Source: an uncultured Flavobacteriales bacterium
Lineage (GTDB): Bacteria; Bacteroidota; Bacteroidia; Flavobacteriales; Crocinitomicaceae
Assembly (NCBI GenBank): GCA_946886545.1
Contig: CAMPIU010000013.1
Location: 1-17,297 of the forward strand
Length of the DNA: 17,297 nucleotides
Direction: 5' to 3'
Of the stretch, positions 7,330 to 15,816 are shown one piece after another (the first letter of the stretch is position 1; every line of letters begins with the position of its first letter). Both the position numbers and the translations under genes were made by a program. The notes beneath the pieces are model-generated. The model worked only from the letters and a program-made list of their open reading frames with translations. It did no database searches and was not told the origin of the DNA.

Positions 7330-9873
7330 ATGAAAAGGCTACTCTCCTCTTTTTTATTCCTTATGGTCTTAAACTGCGGTTTCGGACAAAGCGAATTAGT
7401 TTCCATCCAAAGGTATTTGCAGGAACATGCAAGTCAATGGAATTTGAAATCTACGGACTTTTCAAATCTTGAATTGGTTTCAAAAGCTTCATCGAAAGCG
7501 GCGAATACCCAGCATTTAAAAATTCGTCAAACAAAAAACGGTATTTCTCTTATTGACGGATTCGGAATCGTAACCATCAAAGACGATCAGGTGGTTCATG
7601 TCACTACGAATTTTGTTTCGATAGCGGAACCTGTAAATCAATCGGCATTAAGCGCAGAAGAAGCAGTAAATGCCGCTTTAAAGCATTTGAACCTTGCAAG
7701 TGCTGATATCAAACAATTGAAGAACGGTAAAAACACATTTCTCTTTTCTAAGGAGGGTATTTCAAAAGAAAATATCCCGGTGAAACTGGTTCTTGGTGAA
7801 CATCAGGGACAATTAATGTATCTGTGGGATTTAAGTATTTATCCTATCGGTTCCGAACATTGGTGGTCAATGAGGTTGAATGCTGAAACGGGTGAAGTGA
7901 TCTTTCAGAATGATTGGATCTCACATTGTGCTGTAGAACATTGTCCGGATGAAAAACATCAGTTTACTCAGACAATGATGGCTCCGCCACCGCCTCCGGG
8001 AGCTGATCAGTATATGGTTTACGCATTGCCGAATATCAGTCCCGCACATGGGAATAGGGTGCTGGTAACAAATCCTTCGGATGCTGTTTACTCTCCTTTT
8101 GGTTGGCATGATACCGACGGAATTGCAGGGGATGAATACACGATCACGCGAGGAAATAATGTCCACGCTTCCGAAGATATTGACAATGACGATATTCCTG
8201 GTTATTCACCGGACGGGGGTGTAAGCCTTGATTTTAATTTTGCTTATGATTCTTTACTCGGTGTTCAGGGAAACCTGGATGCAGTGATCACCAACCTGTT
8301 CTATATGAACAATATGATGCACGACATTTGGGCACATTATGGTTTTGATGAGGAAAGCGGAAATTTCCAGGAAACAAATTATTCCGGTCTTGCGCAGGGA
8401 TTTGATCAGGTACTGGCGGATGCACAGGATGGAAGCGGAACCAATAATGCTAATTTCGGAACACCACCCGATGGATTTAATCCGCGTATGCAGATGTATT
8501 TATGGACAGAAAGCAATGTGCCGGATTTGTTGACTATCAATGCTCCCGCTGCCATTGACGGAGCTTATTCCTGTTCTACCGCAGGTTTCGGCCCACCGGT
8601 TCCAATGACACCGATAACCGAAGATTTGGTTTTGGTAATTGATGATGGGGCCGATACAACTGATGGCTGCGGAGTGATTACAAACGGAGGAGCACTTGCA
8701 GGTAAAATTGCATTGGTGCGAAGAGGTAATTGTACTTTTGCTGAAAAAGTAGAAGCTTGTGAGCTTTTTGGAGCAGTTGCCGTAATCGTTATGAATAATA
8801 CGGGGACAAGTACTCAGGCCATGGGAGGTAACTCCTTTACTGCGATTCCTTCCATCATGGTTTCAAAGCCAAACGGGGATTTATTCGTGAATCAAATGGT
8901 ATTGGGAAATACGGTAAACGGAACAATAGTAAATCCGGGTGATCTGACAGCAACCGATTCGGATTTTGACAATATGATCATAGCACATGAATATGGTCAC
9001 GGTATTTCCAATCGCCTGGTTGGCGGCGGCGATGATACGGATTGTTTGTTCAATGCCGAGCAAATGGGCGAAGGGTGGTCTGATTGGTTCGGATTGATGA
9101 TTACTCAGGTTGCTTCAGATCTTCCGGGAGACGGTCGGGGAGTTGGAACCTATGTTACGAATGAACCGAATAACGGTGGTGGAATTCGTCCGGCACGATA
9201 TTCTAGGGATTTTGCGATCAACGATTATACTTATGGGAATACCAACAGCGGTTCTTTGAGCCAACCACACGGAATTGGTTTCGTTTGGGCTTCTATGTTG
9301 TGGGATTTGAATTGGGCATTGATCGATCAATACGGTTTTGATCCGAACATCAAAACTGGAACAGGTGGAAATAACATCGCCATGAACCTGGTGATCGAAG
9401 GGTTGAAATTAACTGCTTGCGCTCCCGGATTTGTAGACGGACGCGATGGTATTTTGGCAGCAGATCAGGTACTTTATGGCGGAGCAAACAAATGTTTGAT
9501 CTGGGAAGTGTTTGCACGAAGAGGTTTAGGTTATTCTGCTGATCAGGGAAGCTCGGATGATCGCTCAGATCAGATTGAGGCTTTTGATATTGATCCGGGT
9601 TGTTCTTCGGGACTTGGCTTAAGTGAAAATAAAACAAATCAAATTCAGGTGTACCCGAATCCGAGCAATGGAAAATTGACAGTTAAAAATAACCAGTCGG
9701 AAATTCAGCAAATTGAACTGCATGATCTAAGTGGAAAAGCAGTTTATTCGAAAGAAATTGAAACCGGCAATTACGAAGTCGTTTTAGATATGAGCAACTT
9801 GAAGAAAGGATTATACCTGATGAAAATTCAAACACAGAACGGTTTCCAAACTGTTCGGGTAGAGAAATTGTAA
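7330..9873 (+). CDS. Secreted M36 (fungalysin) zinc metallopeptidase with PA domain and T9SS C-terminal sorting domain
   Basis: An 847-residue secreted protease. A signal peptide (MKRLLSSFLFLMVLNCGFGQ, cleavage probably after residue 19) is followed by a fungalysin/thermolysin-type propeptide (about 45-100), then the catalytic region. The zinc site is HEYGHGISNRL (HExxH at 553-557) with the third ligand in MGEGWSDW (E581); E554 is the catalytic glutamate. GRDGILAADQVLYGG is also typical of the family. A protease-associated (PA) domain of about 130 residues (roughly 405-535, GKIALVRRGNCTFAEKVEAC) is inserted just before the HExxH helix. The last 75 residues (VYPNPSNGKLTV... to KKGLYLMKIQTQNGFQTVRV) form a type A Por sorting domain, so the protein should cross the outer membrane by the type IX system. 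The role is likely extracellular protein degradation for nutrition. The in-frame non-ATG start further upstream would spoil the signal peptide. Confidence 0.94.
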   Translation: MKRLLSSFLFLMVLNCGFGQSELVSIQRYLQEHASQWNLKSTDFSNLELVSKASSKAANTQHLKIRQTKNGISLIDGFGIVTIKDDQVVHVTTNFVSIAEPVNQSALSAEEAVNAALKHLNLASADIKQLKNGKNTFLFSKEGISKENIPVKLVLGEHQGQLMYLWDLSIYPIGSEHWWSMRLNAETGEVIFQNDWISHCAVEHCPDEKHQFTQTMMAPPPPPGADQYMVYALPNISPAHGNRVLVTNPSDAVYSPFGWHDTDGIAGDEYTITRGNNVHASEDIDNDDIPGYSPDGGVSLDFNFAYDSLLGVQGNLDAVITNLFYMNNMMHDIWAHYGFDEESGNFQETNYSGLAQGFDQVLADAQDGSGTNNANFGTPPDGFNPRMQMYLWTESNVPDLLTINAPAAIDGAYSCSTAGFGPPVPMTPITEDLVLVIDDGADTTDGCGVITNGGALAGKIALVRRGNCTFAEKVEACELFGAVAVIVMNNTGTSTQAMGGNSFTAIPSIMVSKPNGDLFVNQMVLGNTVNGTIVNPGDLTATDSDFDNMIIAHEYGHGISNRLVGGGDDTDCLFNAEQMGEGWSDWFGLMITQVASDLPGDGRGVGTYVTNEPNNGGGIRPARYSRDFAINDYTYGNTNSGSLSQPHGIGFVWASMLWDLNWALIDQYGFDPNIKTGTGGNNIAMNLVIEGLKLTACAPGFVDGRDGILAADQVLYGGANKCLIWEVFARRGLGYSADQGSSDDRSDQIEAFDIDPGCSSGLGLSENKTNQIQVYPNPSNGKLTVKNNQSEIQQIELHDLSGKAVYSKEIETGNYEVVLDMSNLKKGLYLMKIQTQNGFQTVRVEKL

Positions 9874-9892
9874 ATACAACACAACTACTTAT

Positions 9893-9930
9893 AAAAAAAT
9901 CCGGCACTGGTTTCCAGGTCGGATTTTTGT
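9893..9930 (+). terminator. Rho-independent terminator after the M36 peptidase gene
   Basis: AAAAATCCG pairs with CGGATTTTT around an inner CTGG-TTT-CCAG stem, giving a strong hairpin flanked by A-run and T-run, 20 nt after the stop codon. The symmetry means it could also stop transcripts reading through from the convergent polA gene. Confidence 0.85.
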
Positions 9931-10113
9931 TTTAAATATTTATTGATTTCCGAGAAGATGTGCAAAGTACATGAAGACAAAGGCTCCTTCAATGAAGGAA
10001 TAGCTTGAGGATGAACACGAATCCGCTATGCGGACACTGAAGGATAATAAAGTACTTCCTTCCGTGAACCTCTGTGCTCTTCTGTGGGAAAAAATGATCA
10101 ATTTTATTTCCTA
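9931..10113. other. Intergenic gap between convergent genes with two small palindromes
   Basis: No gene is visible here. The stretch holds TCCTTC-AAT-GAAGGA (9985-9999) and TCCGC-TAT-GCGGA (10022-10034), and then a T/G/C-rich phrase at about 10058-10090 that resembles degenerate intergenic repeats seen in other Bacteroidota. Either hairpin could act as an mRNA 3'-end structure, but neither has a T-run. Confidence 0.4.
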
Positions 10114-12918
10114 TCAATGTGCATCTAGCCAGTTTTGGGCCAATTCCATTTCCACTTCCATCGGAACGGATAAGGAAACGGCATTTTCCATCGCTTCTTT
10201 CACTAAGGCTTTCATGATTTCCTGCTCGTCTTTATGTACATCAAAGACCAATTCATCGTGTACCTGCAGGATCATTTTGGATTGGACTTTTGCTTCCTTC
10301 ATCGCTTTGTTCACTGCTACCATTGCTAATTTTACAATATCGGCAGCAGAACCCTGAATCGGTGCATTGACTGCATTTCGTTCTGCGAATCCTCTTACAA
10401 CTGCATTTGCTGAATTGATATCCGGTAAGTAACGACGACGCTGCATGATTGTTTCGACATATCCGTTCTCACGTGCACTTTTTACCGCTTGATCCATGTA
10501 GGTTTTGATCGTGGAATACTGAGCAAAGTAAGCATCAATGATTTGCTTTGCTTCTGTCCTGCTGATTCCCAGGTTTTGGGAAAGTCCAAATGCTGACTGT
10601 CCGTAAATGATTCCGAAGTTCACTGCTTTTGCGGCGCTTCGCTGGTCTTTTGTTACTTCTTCCAAATCTACATGAAACACTTTTGCAGCTGTTGCCCGGT
10701 GAATATCCAATTTGTCTTTGAATGCCTGGATCATATTTGTATCGTTTGCCAAAGCGGCAATGATCCGTAATTCAATTTGTGAGTAATCGGCAGACATTAA
10801 CTGGAAATCTTCCGAACGGGCAATAAATGCTCTTCTGATTTCTTTTCCGCGTTCACTGCGAATAGGAATATTCTGAAGGTTCGGGTTATTGGAGCTCAAT
10901 CGGCCGGTTGCGGTGATCGTTTGCATGTAGCTGGTATGTACCCGGCCATCAATCGGATCTTTCATGGTCGGAAGCGGATCTACATAAGTGGATTTCAGCT
11001 TCTTCATTTGACGGTAATCCAAAATGCATGGAATGATCTCGTGGTCATTTTTATGTTGTTGTAAAATATCTTCGGATGTCGCGTACTGACCCGTTTTGGT
11101 TTTCTTTGCTTTCGAAGAGATCTTCATGTGCTCGAACAAAACATCTCCTAATTGTTTCGGGGAATCGACATTGAAATCCATTCCGGCGAGTTCTTTGATC
11201 CGGATTTCCAAAGCTGCTGTTTCTTCTGCTAACTGTTTGGAGTAAGCTTCCAGATGTGGAATATCGATTGCAACACCTTCTTCTTCCATTTCTGCAAGAA
11301 CGGATACCAAAGGCATTTCCATCTCGTAGAACAATTTCTTCAAATGGTCCTTTTCAATCTGCGGACCGAACAATTGTTTTAACTGGAAAGTAATGTCGGC
11401 GTCTTCACAGGCGTAATCGCTGATCGCTTCCGGCGGAAGATCTCCCATGTTTCCCTGGCCTTTTCCTTTTTTTCCAATCAGTGTTTCGATACTGATCGGT
11501 GTATAGTTCAGGTAATATTCTGCCAGGAAATCCATTCCCTGTTTGGATTCAGGCTGGATCAGATAATGCGCGATCATGGTGTCGAATAGTGGTCCTGCAA
11601 ACTGAACGCCGTAACGATGCAATACCTGAATGTCGTATTTCATGTTGTGGGCGATCTTTTCGATCGACGTACTTTCAAAGAAAGGTTTGAATTCATCTAC
11701 AATGACTTGTGCTTCCTCACGATCTTTTGGAACTGCAACATAATAGGCTTCACGTTCTTTGTATGAAAAGGACATTCCGACCAGGTCGGCATGCAGTGCG
11801 TTGATATCTGTGGTTTCCGTATCAAAACACACGGATTTTTCATTCAATAATTTAGTCAGTAAAGCCTTACGTTCTTCTGGAAGAGTGACTAAATGGTAGG
11901 AAGGTTTCTCTGTTGCAATGGTCTTTACACCGCTTGTGGGTTGCGCTTGTTGCACATCAACGAGACTTTGCGTTCCGAACAGGTCCAGCTGACCATTTTG
12001 ATCAACTCCTGCCGATGTAACAACGATTTCTTCGCCGGTTATTCGTTTAGCTAAGTTCCGGAATTCAAGTTCGGTGAAAATATCTAAGATCAGTTCCTTG
12101 TTTGGTTCCTCAAGTACTAGTGCCTCGGGGTTAAATTCTACCGGCGCGTCAAGAATGATCGTTGCAAGGATTTTGGAGATAATTCCCTGTTCCTTGAAAT
12201 TGATCATATTCTCTTTCATTTTTCCTTTGAGATCTTCTACGTTTTCAAAAACGCCTTCCATGGATCCGTAATCTGCGATCAGTTTTTTGGCTGTCTTTTC
12301 TCCAACTCCCGGAATCCCCGGAATATTATCTGCAGCATCTCCCCACAATCCTAAAATATCGATAACCTGGAGAGGATTTTGAACTTCAAACTTCTCACAG
12401 ACTTCTTTTACACCCATAATGCTTGCAGGATCTCCGCCGCGACCTGGTTTGTAAATGAAAATATTGTCGCTTACCAATTGACCGAAATCTTTATCAGGAG
12501 TCATCATGTAGGTGACGAAACCTTCTTTTTCTGCCATTTTTGCCATGGTTCCGATCAGATCATCTGCTTCATACCCGTCCACAACGTACATCGGGATGCG
12601 GAATGCTTCAATAATCCGTTTGATCGGCTCGATCATGTTGCGGATGTCCTCAGGCATTTCCTCTCGATGCGCTTTGTAGGCTGCAAAATCCACGTTTCTG
12701 TTGGTAGCTCCTCCCGGCGGATCAAAAACAACGGCTATGTGAGTTGGTTTCTCTTTGTTGAGAATGTCGATCAGAACGTTGGTGAAACCAAAGGCTGCAG
12801 AAGTGTTTTGTCCTTTTGAATTCACTCTTGGATTTTTTGCAAAAGCGAAATATGCCCTGTAAATCAAGGCGAACGCATCTAATAGGAACAATTTTTTATC
12901 TGACTCCGGAGTAAGCAT
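10114..12918 (-). CDS. polA: DNA polymerase I
   Basis: A 934-residue polymerase for gap filling, Okazaki primer removal and repair synthesis. The 5' nuclease domain (1-290) has LLDAFALIYRAYFAF, GYEADDLIG (115-123), TPDKDF (140-145) and the helix-hairpin-helix NIPGIPGVGEKTA. The 3'-5' exonuclease domain (about 340-520) keeps all catalytic positions: D366/E368 in FDTET, N425/D429 in HNMKYD, Y502/D506 in YACEDAD, so proofreading is probably active, unlike in Taq-type enzymes. The polymerase domain has motif A ADYSQIELR (D711), motif B KAVNFGIIYG (F768, Y772) and motif C QVHDELVF (H887, D888), and ends NWLDAH. F768 is the residue that discriminates against dideoxynucleotides. The 300-340 linker contains QLDLF (310-314), a canonical beta-clamp-binding motif. 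The ATG at 12918 gives the usual N-terminus. It is convergent with the M36 gene. Confidence 0.97.
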   Translation of the reverse strand: MLTPESDKKLFLLDAFALIYRAYFAFAKNPRVNSKGQNTSAAFGFTNVLIDILNKEKPTHIAVVFDPPGGATNRNVDFAAYKAHREEMPEDIRNMIEPIKRIIEAFRIPMYVVDGYEADDLIGTMAKMAEKEGFVTYMMTPDKDFGQLVSDNIFIYKPGRGGDPASIMGVKEVCEKFEVQNPLQVIDILGLWGDAADNIPGIPGVGEKTAKKLIADYGSMEGVFENVEDLKGKMKENMINFKEQGIISKILATIILDAPVEFNPEALVLEEPNKELILDIFTELEFRNLAKRITGEEIVVTSAGVDQNGQLDLFGTQSLVDVQQAQPTSGVKTIATEKPSYHLVTLPEERKALLTKLLNEKSVCFDTETTDINALHADLVGMSFSYKEREAYYVAVPKDREEAQVIVDEFKPFFESTSIEKIAHNMKYDIQVLHRYGVQFAGPLFDTMIAHYLIQPESKQGMDFLAEYYLNYTPISIETLIGKKGKGQGNMGDLPPEAISDYACEDADITFQLKQLFGPQIEKDHLKKLFYEMEMPLVSVLAEMEEEGVAIDIPHLEAYSKQLAEETAALEIRIKELAGMDFNVDSPKQLGDVLFEHMKISSKAKKTKTGQYATSEDILQQHKNDHEIIPCILDYRQMKKLKSTYVDPLPTMKDPIDGRVHTSYMQTITATGRLSSNNPNLQNIPIRSERGKEIRRAFIARSEDFQLMSADYSQIELRIIAALANDTNMIQAFKDKLDIHRATAAKVFHVDLEEVTKDQRSAAKAVNFGIIYGQSAFGLSQNLGISRTEAKQIIDAYFAQYSTIKTYMDQAVKSARENGYVETIMQRRRYLPDINSANAVVRGFAERNAVNAPIQGSAADIVKLAMVAVNKAMKEAKVQSKMILQVHDELVFDVHKDEQEIMKALVKEAMENAVSLSVPMEVEMELAQNWLDAH

Positions 12919-13058
12919 AATCTGTAAGAATTGTGAATTGCAAGTTTACTTCAAATTCGGCAAATTCTGTGTGCTTTTCCCGAATGTTTATCAAAAACAC
13001 ACCATTGTCTGACCATTAATATCAAGCGTCTGAACCTGCTCACTAGTGGTTGGTTATA

Positions 13059-13113
13059 GCATGGATGAAGCTTAATTAAAGCATAAATGAGGCATAGATA
13101 AAGCATAGATATA
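13059..13113. repeat. Five imperfect tandem copies of an 11-bp unit
   Basis: The units start at 13059, 13070, 13081, 13092 and 13103: GCATGGATGAA, GCTTAATTAAA, GCATAAATGAG, GCATAGATAAA, GCATAGATATA. The consensus is GCATAGATgAA. The period is exactly 11 bp with no slippage over 55 bp, close to one DNA helical turn, and the copies differ from each other by one to five bases. Confidence 0.85.
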
Positions 13114-13205
13114 GTTACGTTTGTATATAAACTTAACAACCGATGAACATATTTAACTGAGAATAACTTAGCACTAAAAACCATTGCCTATTACTACTAA
13201 TTTAA

Positions 13206-13226
13206 ATTCGGCATTCGTAATTCGTA
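13206..13226. repeat. Three 7-bp tandem units ATTCG(GC/TA)
   Basis: ATTCGGC, ATTCGTA, ATTCGTA in direct succession, followed by ATTA. This looks like slippage-type low-complexity DNA; no function is evident. Confidence 0.6.
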
Positions 13227-13312
13227 ATTAAAACAATATCTATTCACTAATGCCTGATCACTATTGCCCGAGTTCAATTAACAGTCTGAATTGCATAACT
13301 ATTTAGGATCAC

Positions 13313-14962
13313 TTGGCTTTGACGAGTTCTTTGAGCGAAATTTACAAAGTGATAAAATGGTTTAAGCTAACCGTAGTTTACGGGATTGTTTTTTTAGTGG
13401 GATATCTGGGAACCGGGATTACTTTGCATTATGTAAAACCTGAAGTGCGGATATTGCCTCAATTCGTAGAGAATATCCTGGATGGAGGTGCGGTTTGGAA
13501 AGTTCAATACCCGGAAGAATCAAATGTTTCAATGTTTGATCAGCGTACTTTTAACCCGGAATCGCACGATCCTGAAGAGGAAATCCTGTTTACGGATGAT
13601 TATAATTCTAAGAATGGAATTTTTTGTTTCAGAGGGAACGCACAGCGCAATGCTCCCACGCGTGGTGTGCTGAAAGGAAAACCGACAAATATTCGTGTAG
13701 ACTGGGAGTTTACCACAGGTTACGACGGACGCACAACGGAATACGGTTCCTGGGGTGGCGGTTCAGGCTGGACAGGTCAGCCTTTGGTTGTGAAGTGGCC
13801 GCAGAAAATTGCAAAGCGACTTTACGGGATAAATGAAACTTATCTGAGGCAATCCAATTTCAGGGAAGTGATTGTCGGAAGCTTGTGTGGAGATATTTAT
13901 TTCATTGATTGGAAGACCGGGAAGGTAACAAGACCACATGTAAGTATTGAAAACCCGATTAAAGGTACTGTCTCGGTTGATCCGCGAATGAACGGACTTC
14001 TTTATGTGGGACAAGGAATTCAAAATGGGGAACGATTCGGTTCTTATATTTTCAACATGTTTACAGGTCAGGAAATTTTCTTTCGAAATGGTTTGGATCC
14101 GAAAGCACGCAGAAGTTGGGGAGCATTTGACAGTAATTCCCTGATTGATGCGAAATCGGGATATTGGATCCATCCTGCGGAAAACGGTCAGATTTACAAA
14201 ACAAAAATCTCAAACCCAAAAATGATTCCATCCCCTTTTATCTTTAATTATCACATTCAGAAACATCCGGATTTGGGAATCGAATCGAGTTTCGGAGCCT
14301 GGAATAACCTGGGCTGGTTTGGCGACAATGGGGGAAATGTGTTTTGTATGAACCTGATGACCATGAAACCGGTTTGGTACCTGGATAATTACGATGATAC
14401 GGATGCATCGATGGTCATTGATTTGCAGGAAGATGCACATCCTTTTTTGTATATTGGAAATGAAGTGGATAAACAAGGTGAGACCGGAACTGCACATATT
14501 CGCAAAATTGATGGACTTAGCGGAAAAGAAATTTGGGATGTAAGCCGCAAATCAACCAATACGAAATTGAATGGACGTGTGAATTCCGGTGGTGTTTTGG
14601 CTTCCGTTTTACCGGGTAAGAAGAAGGCAAGTAACCTGGTTTATGGAATTTTCTCACGGGTGAACGGAAGTTTGGCAGGAGAATTCGTTGCGATTGACAA
14701 GCATACCGGGAAAGTGAAGTTCTCAATCCCAATGGATTATTACAGTTGGGCTTCGCCAATCGACCTGTATGATAAAGAAGGGAATTGCACTGTCTTTTTC
14801 ACGGATGTTTATGGAACGATCTACCTGATTGATGGCTTAACAGGGAAAATTATTGTGAAACGGAAAACGGATTGTGTTTGGGAATCTTCACCTGTTGCCT
14901 GGGGAAACCGCATCGTAGTAGGAAGCAGGGGCAAGAAGATCGTGAGCTTTGTGATAGAATAA
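13313..14962 (+). CDS. Membrane-anchored PQQ-binding-like beta-propeller repeat protein
   Basis: A protein of up to 549 residues. One hydrophobic segment (about 17-38, FKLTVVYGIVFLVGYLGTGI) behind a short basic N-terminus suggests an uncleaved inner-membrane anchor with the rest in the periplasm. The remainder carries repeated propeller blades of the PQQ-like type, for example EVIVGSLCGDIYFIDWKTGK, GNVFCMNLMTMKPVWYLDN, RKIDGLSGKEIWDVSRK, GTIYLIDGLTGKIIV and RIVVGSRGKKIVSF. I do not recognise dehydrogenase catalytic residues, so it is more likely a binding or scaffolding propeller than a quinoprotein enzyme. A TAG stop at 13304 lies in frame and no ATG precedes the membrane segment, so the start must be non-ATG; the TTG at 13313, preceded by TTTAGGATC, is the best guess. 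No function is assigned. Confidence 0.82.
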   Translation: MALTSSLSEIYKVIKWFKLTVVYGIVFLVGYLGTGITLHYVKPEVRILPQFVENILDGGAVWKVQYPEESNVSMFDQRTFNPESHDPEEEILFTDDYNSKNGIFCFRGNAQRNAPTRGVLKGKPTNIRVDWEFTTGYDGRTTEYGSWGGGSGWTGQPLVVKWPQKIAKRLYGINETYLRQSNFREVIVGSLCGDIYFIDWKTGKVTRPHVSIENPIKGTVSVDPRMNGLLYVGQGIQNGERFGSYIFNMFTGQEIFFRNGLDPKARRSWGAFDSNSLIDAKSGYWIHPAENGQIYKTKISNPKMIPSPFIFNYHIQKHPDLGIESSFGAWNNLGWFGDNGGNVFCMNLMTMKPVWYLDNYDDTDASMVIDLQEDAHPFLYIGNEVDKQGETGTAHIRKIDGLSGKEIWDVSRKSTNTKLNGRVNSGGVLASVLPGKKKASNLVYGIFSRVNGSLAGEFVAIDKHTGKVKFSIPMDYYSWASPIDLYDKEGNCTVFFTDVYGTIYLIDGLTGKIIVKRKTDCVWESSPVAWGNRIVVGSRGKKIVSFVIE

Positions 14963-15031
14963 TTGAAAATTCCAAAAGTTACTTTCTAAAACTTTAGCAT
15001 TTCCGTTGAAACCTGTGAGAAACTAAAAATG

Positions 15032-15039
15032 TATCTTTG
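15032..15039 (+). promoter_or_regulatory. -7 promoter box directly before surE
   Basis: TATCTTTG matches TAnnTTTG fully and ends only 6 nt before the surE ATG at 15046. A TTG at 15006-15008, 23 bp upstream, could serve as the -33 box. The transcript would have a leader of only a few bases or none. Confidence 0.5.
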
Positions 15040-15045
15040 TTTTCA

Positions 15046-15816
15046 ATGGAAAATTCAAATCGCCCGCTCATTTTTGTTACCAACGACGATAGCCTTCACG
15101 CAAAAGGAATAGCCTCATTAGTTGCTGTTGCCCGTGAGTTTGGAGATGTGGTAGTTATAGCTCCCGACAAACCGCAATCCGGAATGGGACATGCAATTAC
15201 TATTTCTCATCCGTTGAGATTGCTTCGTTCCGATATTTTTGAAGGAATAGAATCATATTCGTGTAGCGGAACGCCGGTAGACTGTGTGAAATTGGCCGTT
15301 TACGAAGTATTGCACCGTAAACCCGACCTGATCCTTTCAGGAATTAATCACGGATTGAATTCATCGACGAATGTATTATATTCCGGCACCATGTCTGCGG
15401 CAGTGGAGGGAGCAATGGAACACATTCCGAGTATCGGTTTCTCGTATGGTGATTTCGACCTGGATGCCGATTTTTCAGCCCCAATAGCTGTGGCGAAAGA
15501 AGTTATTCCGAAGGTATTGAGCAATGGATTGAAACAAGGAGTTTGCTTAAACATAAATATTCCAAAAGGCCCGGCTGAAGCATTAAAAGGGATAGAAGTT
15601 TGCAGACAAGCCTATGCATTTTGGGAAGACCGTTTTGATAAGCGGATAGATCAATTCGGAAGACCTTATTATTGGCTTACCGGAACATTTGATTCCAGGG
15701 AAGATGCAACAGATACAGATTTATATTTTTTAGATCAGGGCTTTGCAACCATTGTGCCTACTCAATTTGATTTAACAGCTCACGATACAATTGCTGGCCT
15801 AAAAAAAGTATTCTAA
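15046..15816 (+). CDS. surE: 5'/3'-nucleotidase SurE
   Basis: A 256-residue metal-dependent nucleoside-monophosphate phosphatase. The four metal-binding positions of the family are present: D14 and D15 in FVTNDDSLHAKG, S45 in PDKPQSGMGH, and N101 in LSGINHGLN. CSGTPVDCVKLA and YSGTMSAAVEGA are further SurE signatures. Many relatives have NDDG where this protein has NDDS; the ligand aspartates are unaffected. The length is normal. A TTG nine bases upstream would give three more residues but lies in the -7 box, so the ATG was chosen. The stop codon overlaps the next start as TAATG, so this is the first gene of a three-gene operon ending in lpxB. SurE is linked to stationary-phase and nucleotide-pool maintenance. 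Confidence 0.95.
   Translation: MENSNRPLIFVTNDDSLHAKGIASLVAVAREFGDVVVIAPDKPQSGMGHAITISHPLRLLRSDIFEGIESYSCSGTPVDCVKLAVYEVLHRKPDLILSGINHGLNSSTNVLYSGTMSAAVEGAMEHIPSIGFSYGDFDLDADFSAPIAVAKEVIPKVLSNGLKQGVCLNINIPKGPAEALKGIEVCRQAYAFWEDRFDKRIDQFGRPYYWLTGTFDSREDATDTDLYFLDQGFATIVPTQFDLTAHDTIAGLKKVF

Larger units (their letters stand above)
12919..13312. other. 394-bp intergenic region between divergent polA and PQQ-propeller genes
   Basis: No convincing gene lies here. The stretch is AT-rich and must hold both divergent promoters, but I find no clear pair of -33/-7 boxes; TAAACTTG near 12940 on the minus strand is a one-mismatch -7 candidate for polA. It contains an 11-bp tandem repeat (13059-13113), three 7-bp ATTCGnn units (13206-13226) and several loose copies of an ATTGCCT-like word around 13182-13270. 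Confidence 0.6.

Noticed and set aside
7330..7395. Lipoprotein signal (LNCG) in the M36 peptidase
   Set aside because: An asparagine directly before the cysteine does not fit the lipobox, and a type IX C-terminal domain with a standard cleavage site explains export.
12951..13184. A 77-residue minus-strand ORF in the polA upstream region
   Set aside because: It overlaps the tandem repeat, has no recognisable domain and an unusual composition, and probably arises by chance in AT-rich intergenic DNA.
13059..13226. CRISPR array
   Set aside because: The repeats are directly adjacent 11-mers and 7-mers with no spacers and no cas genes nearby.
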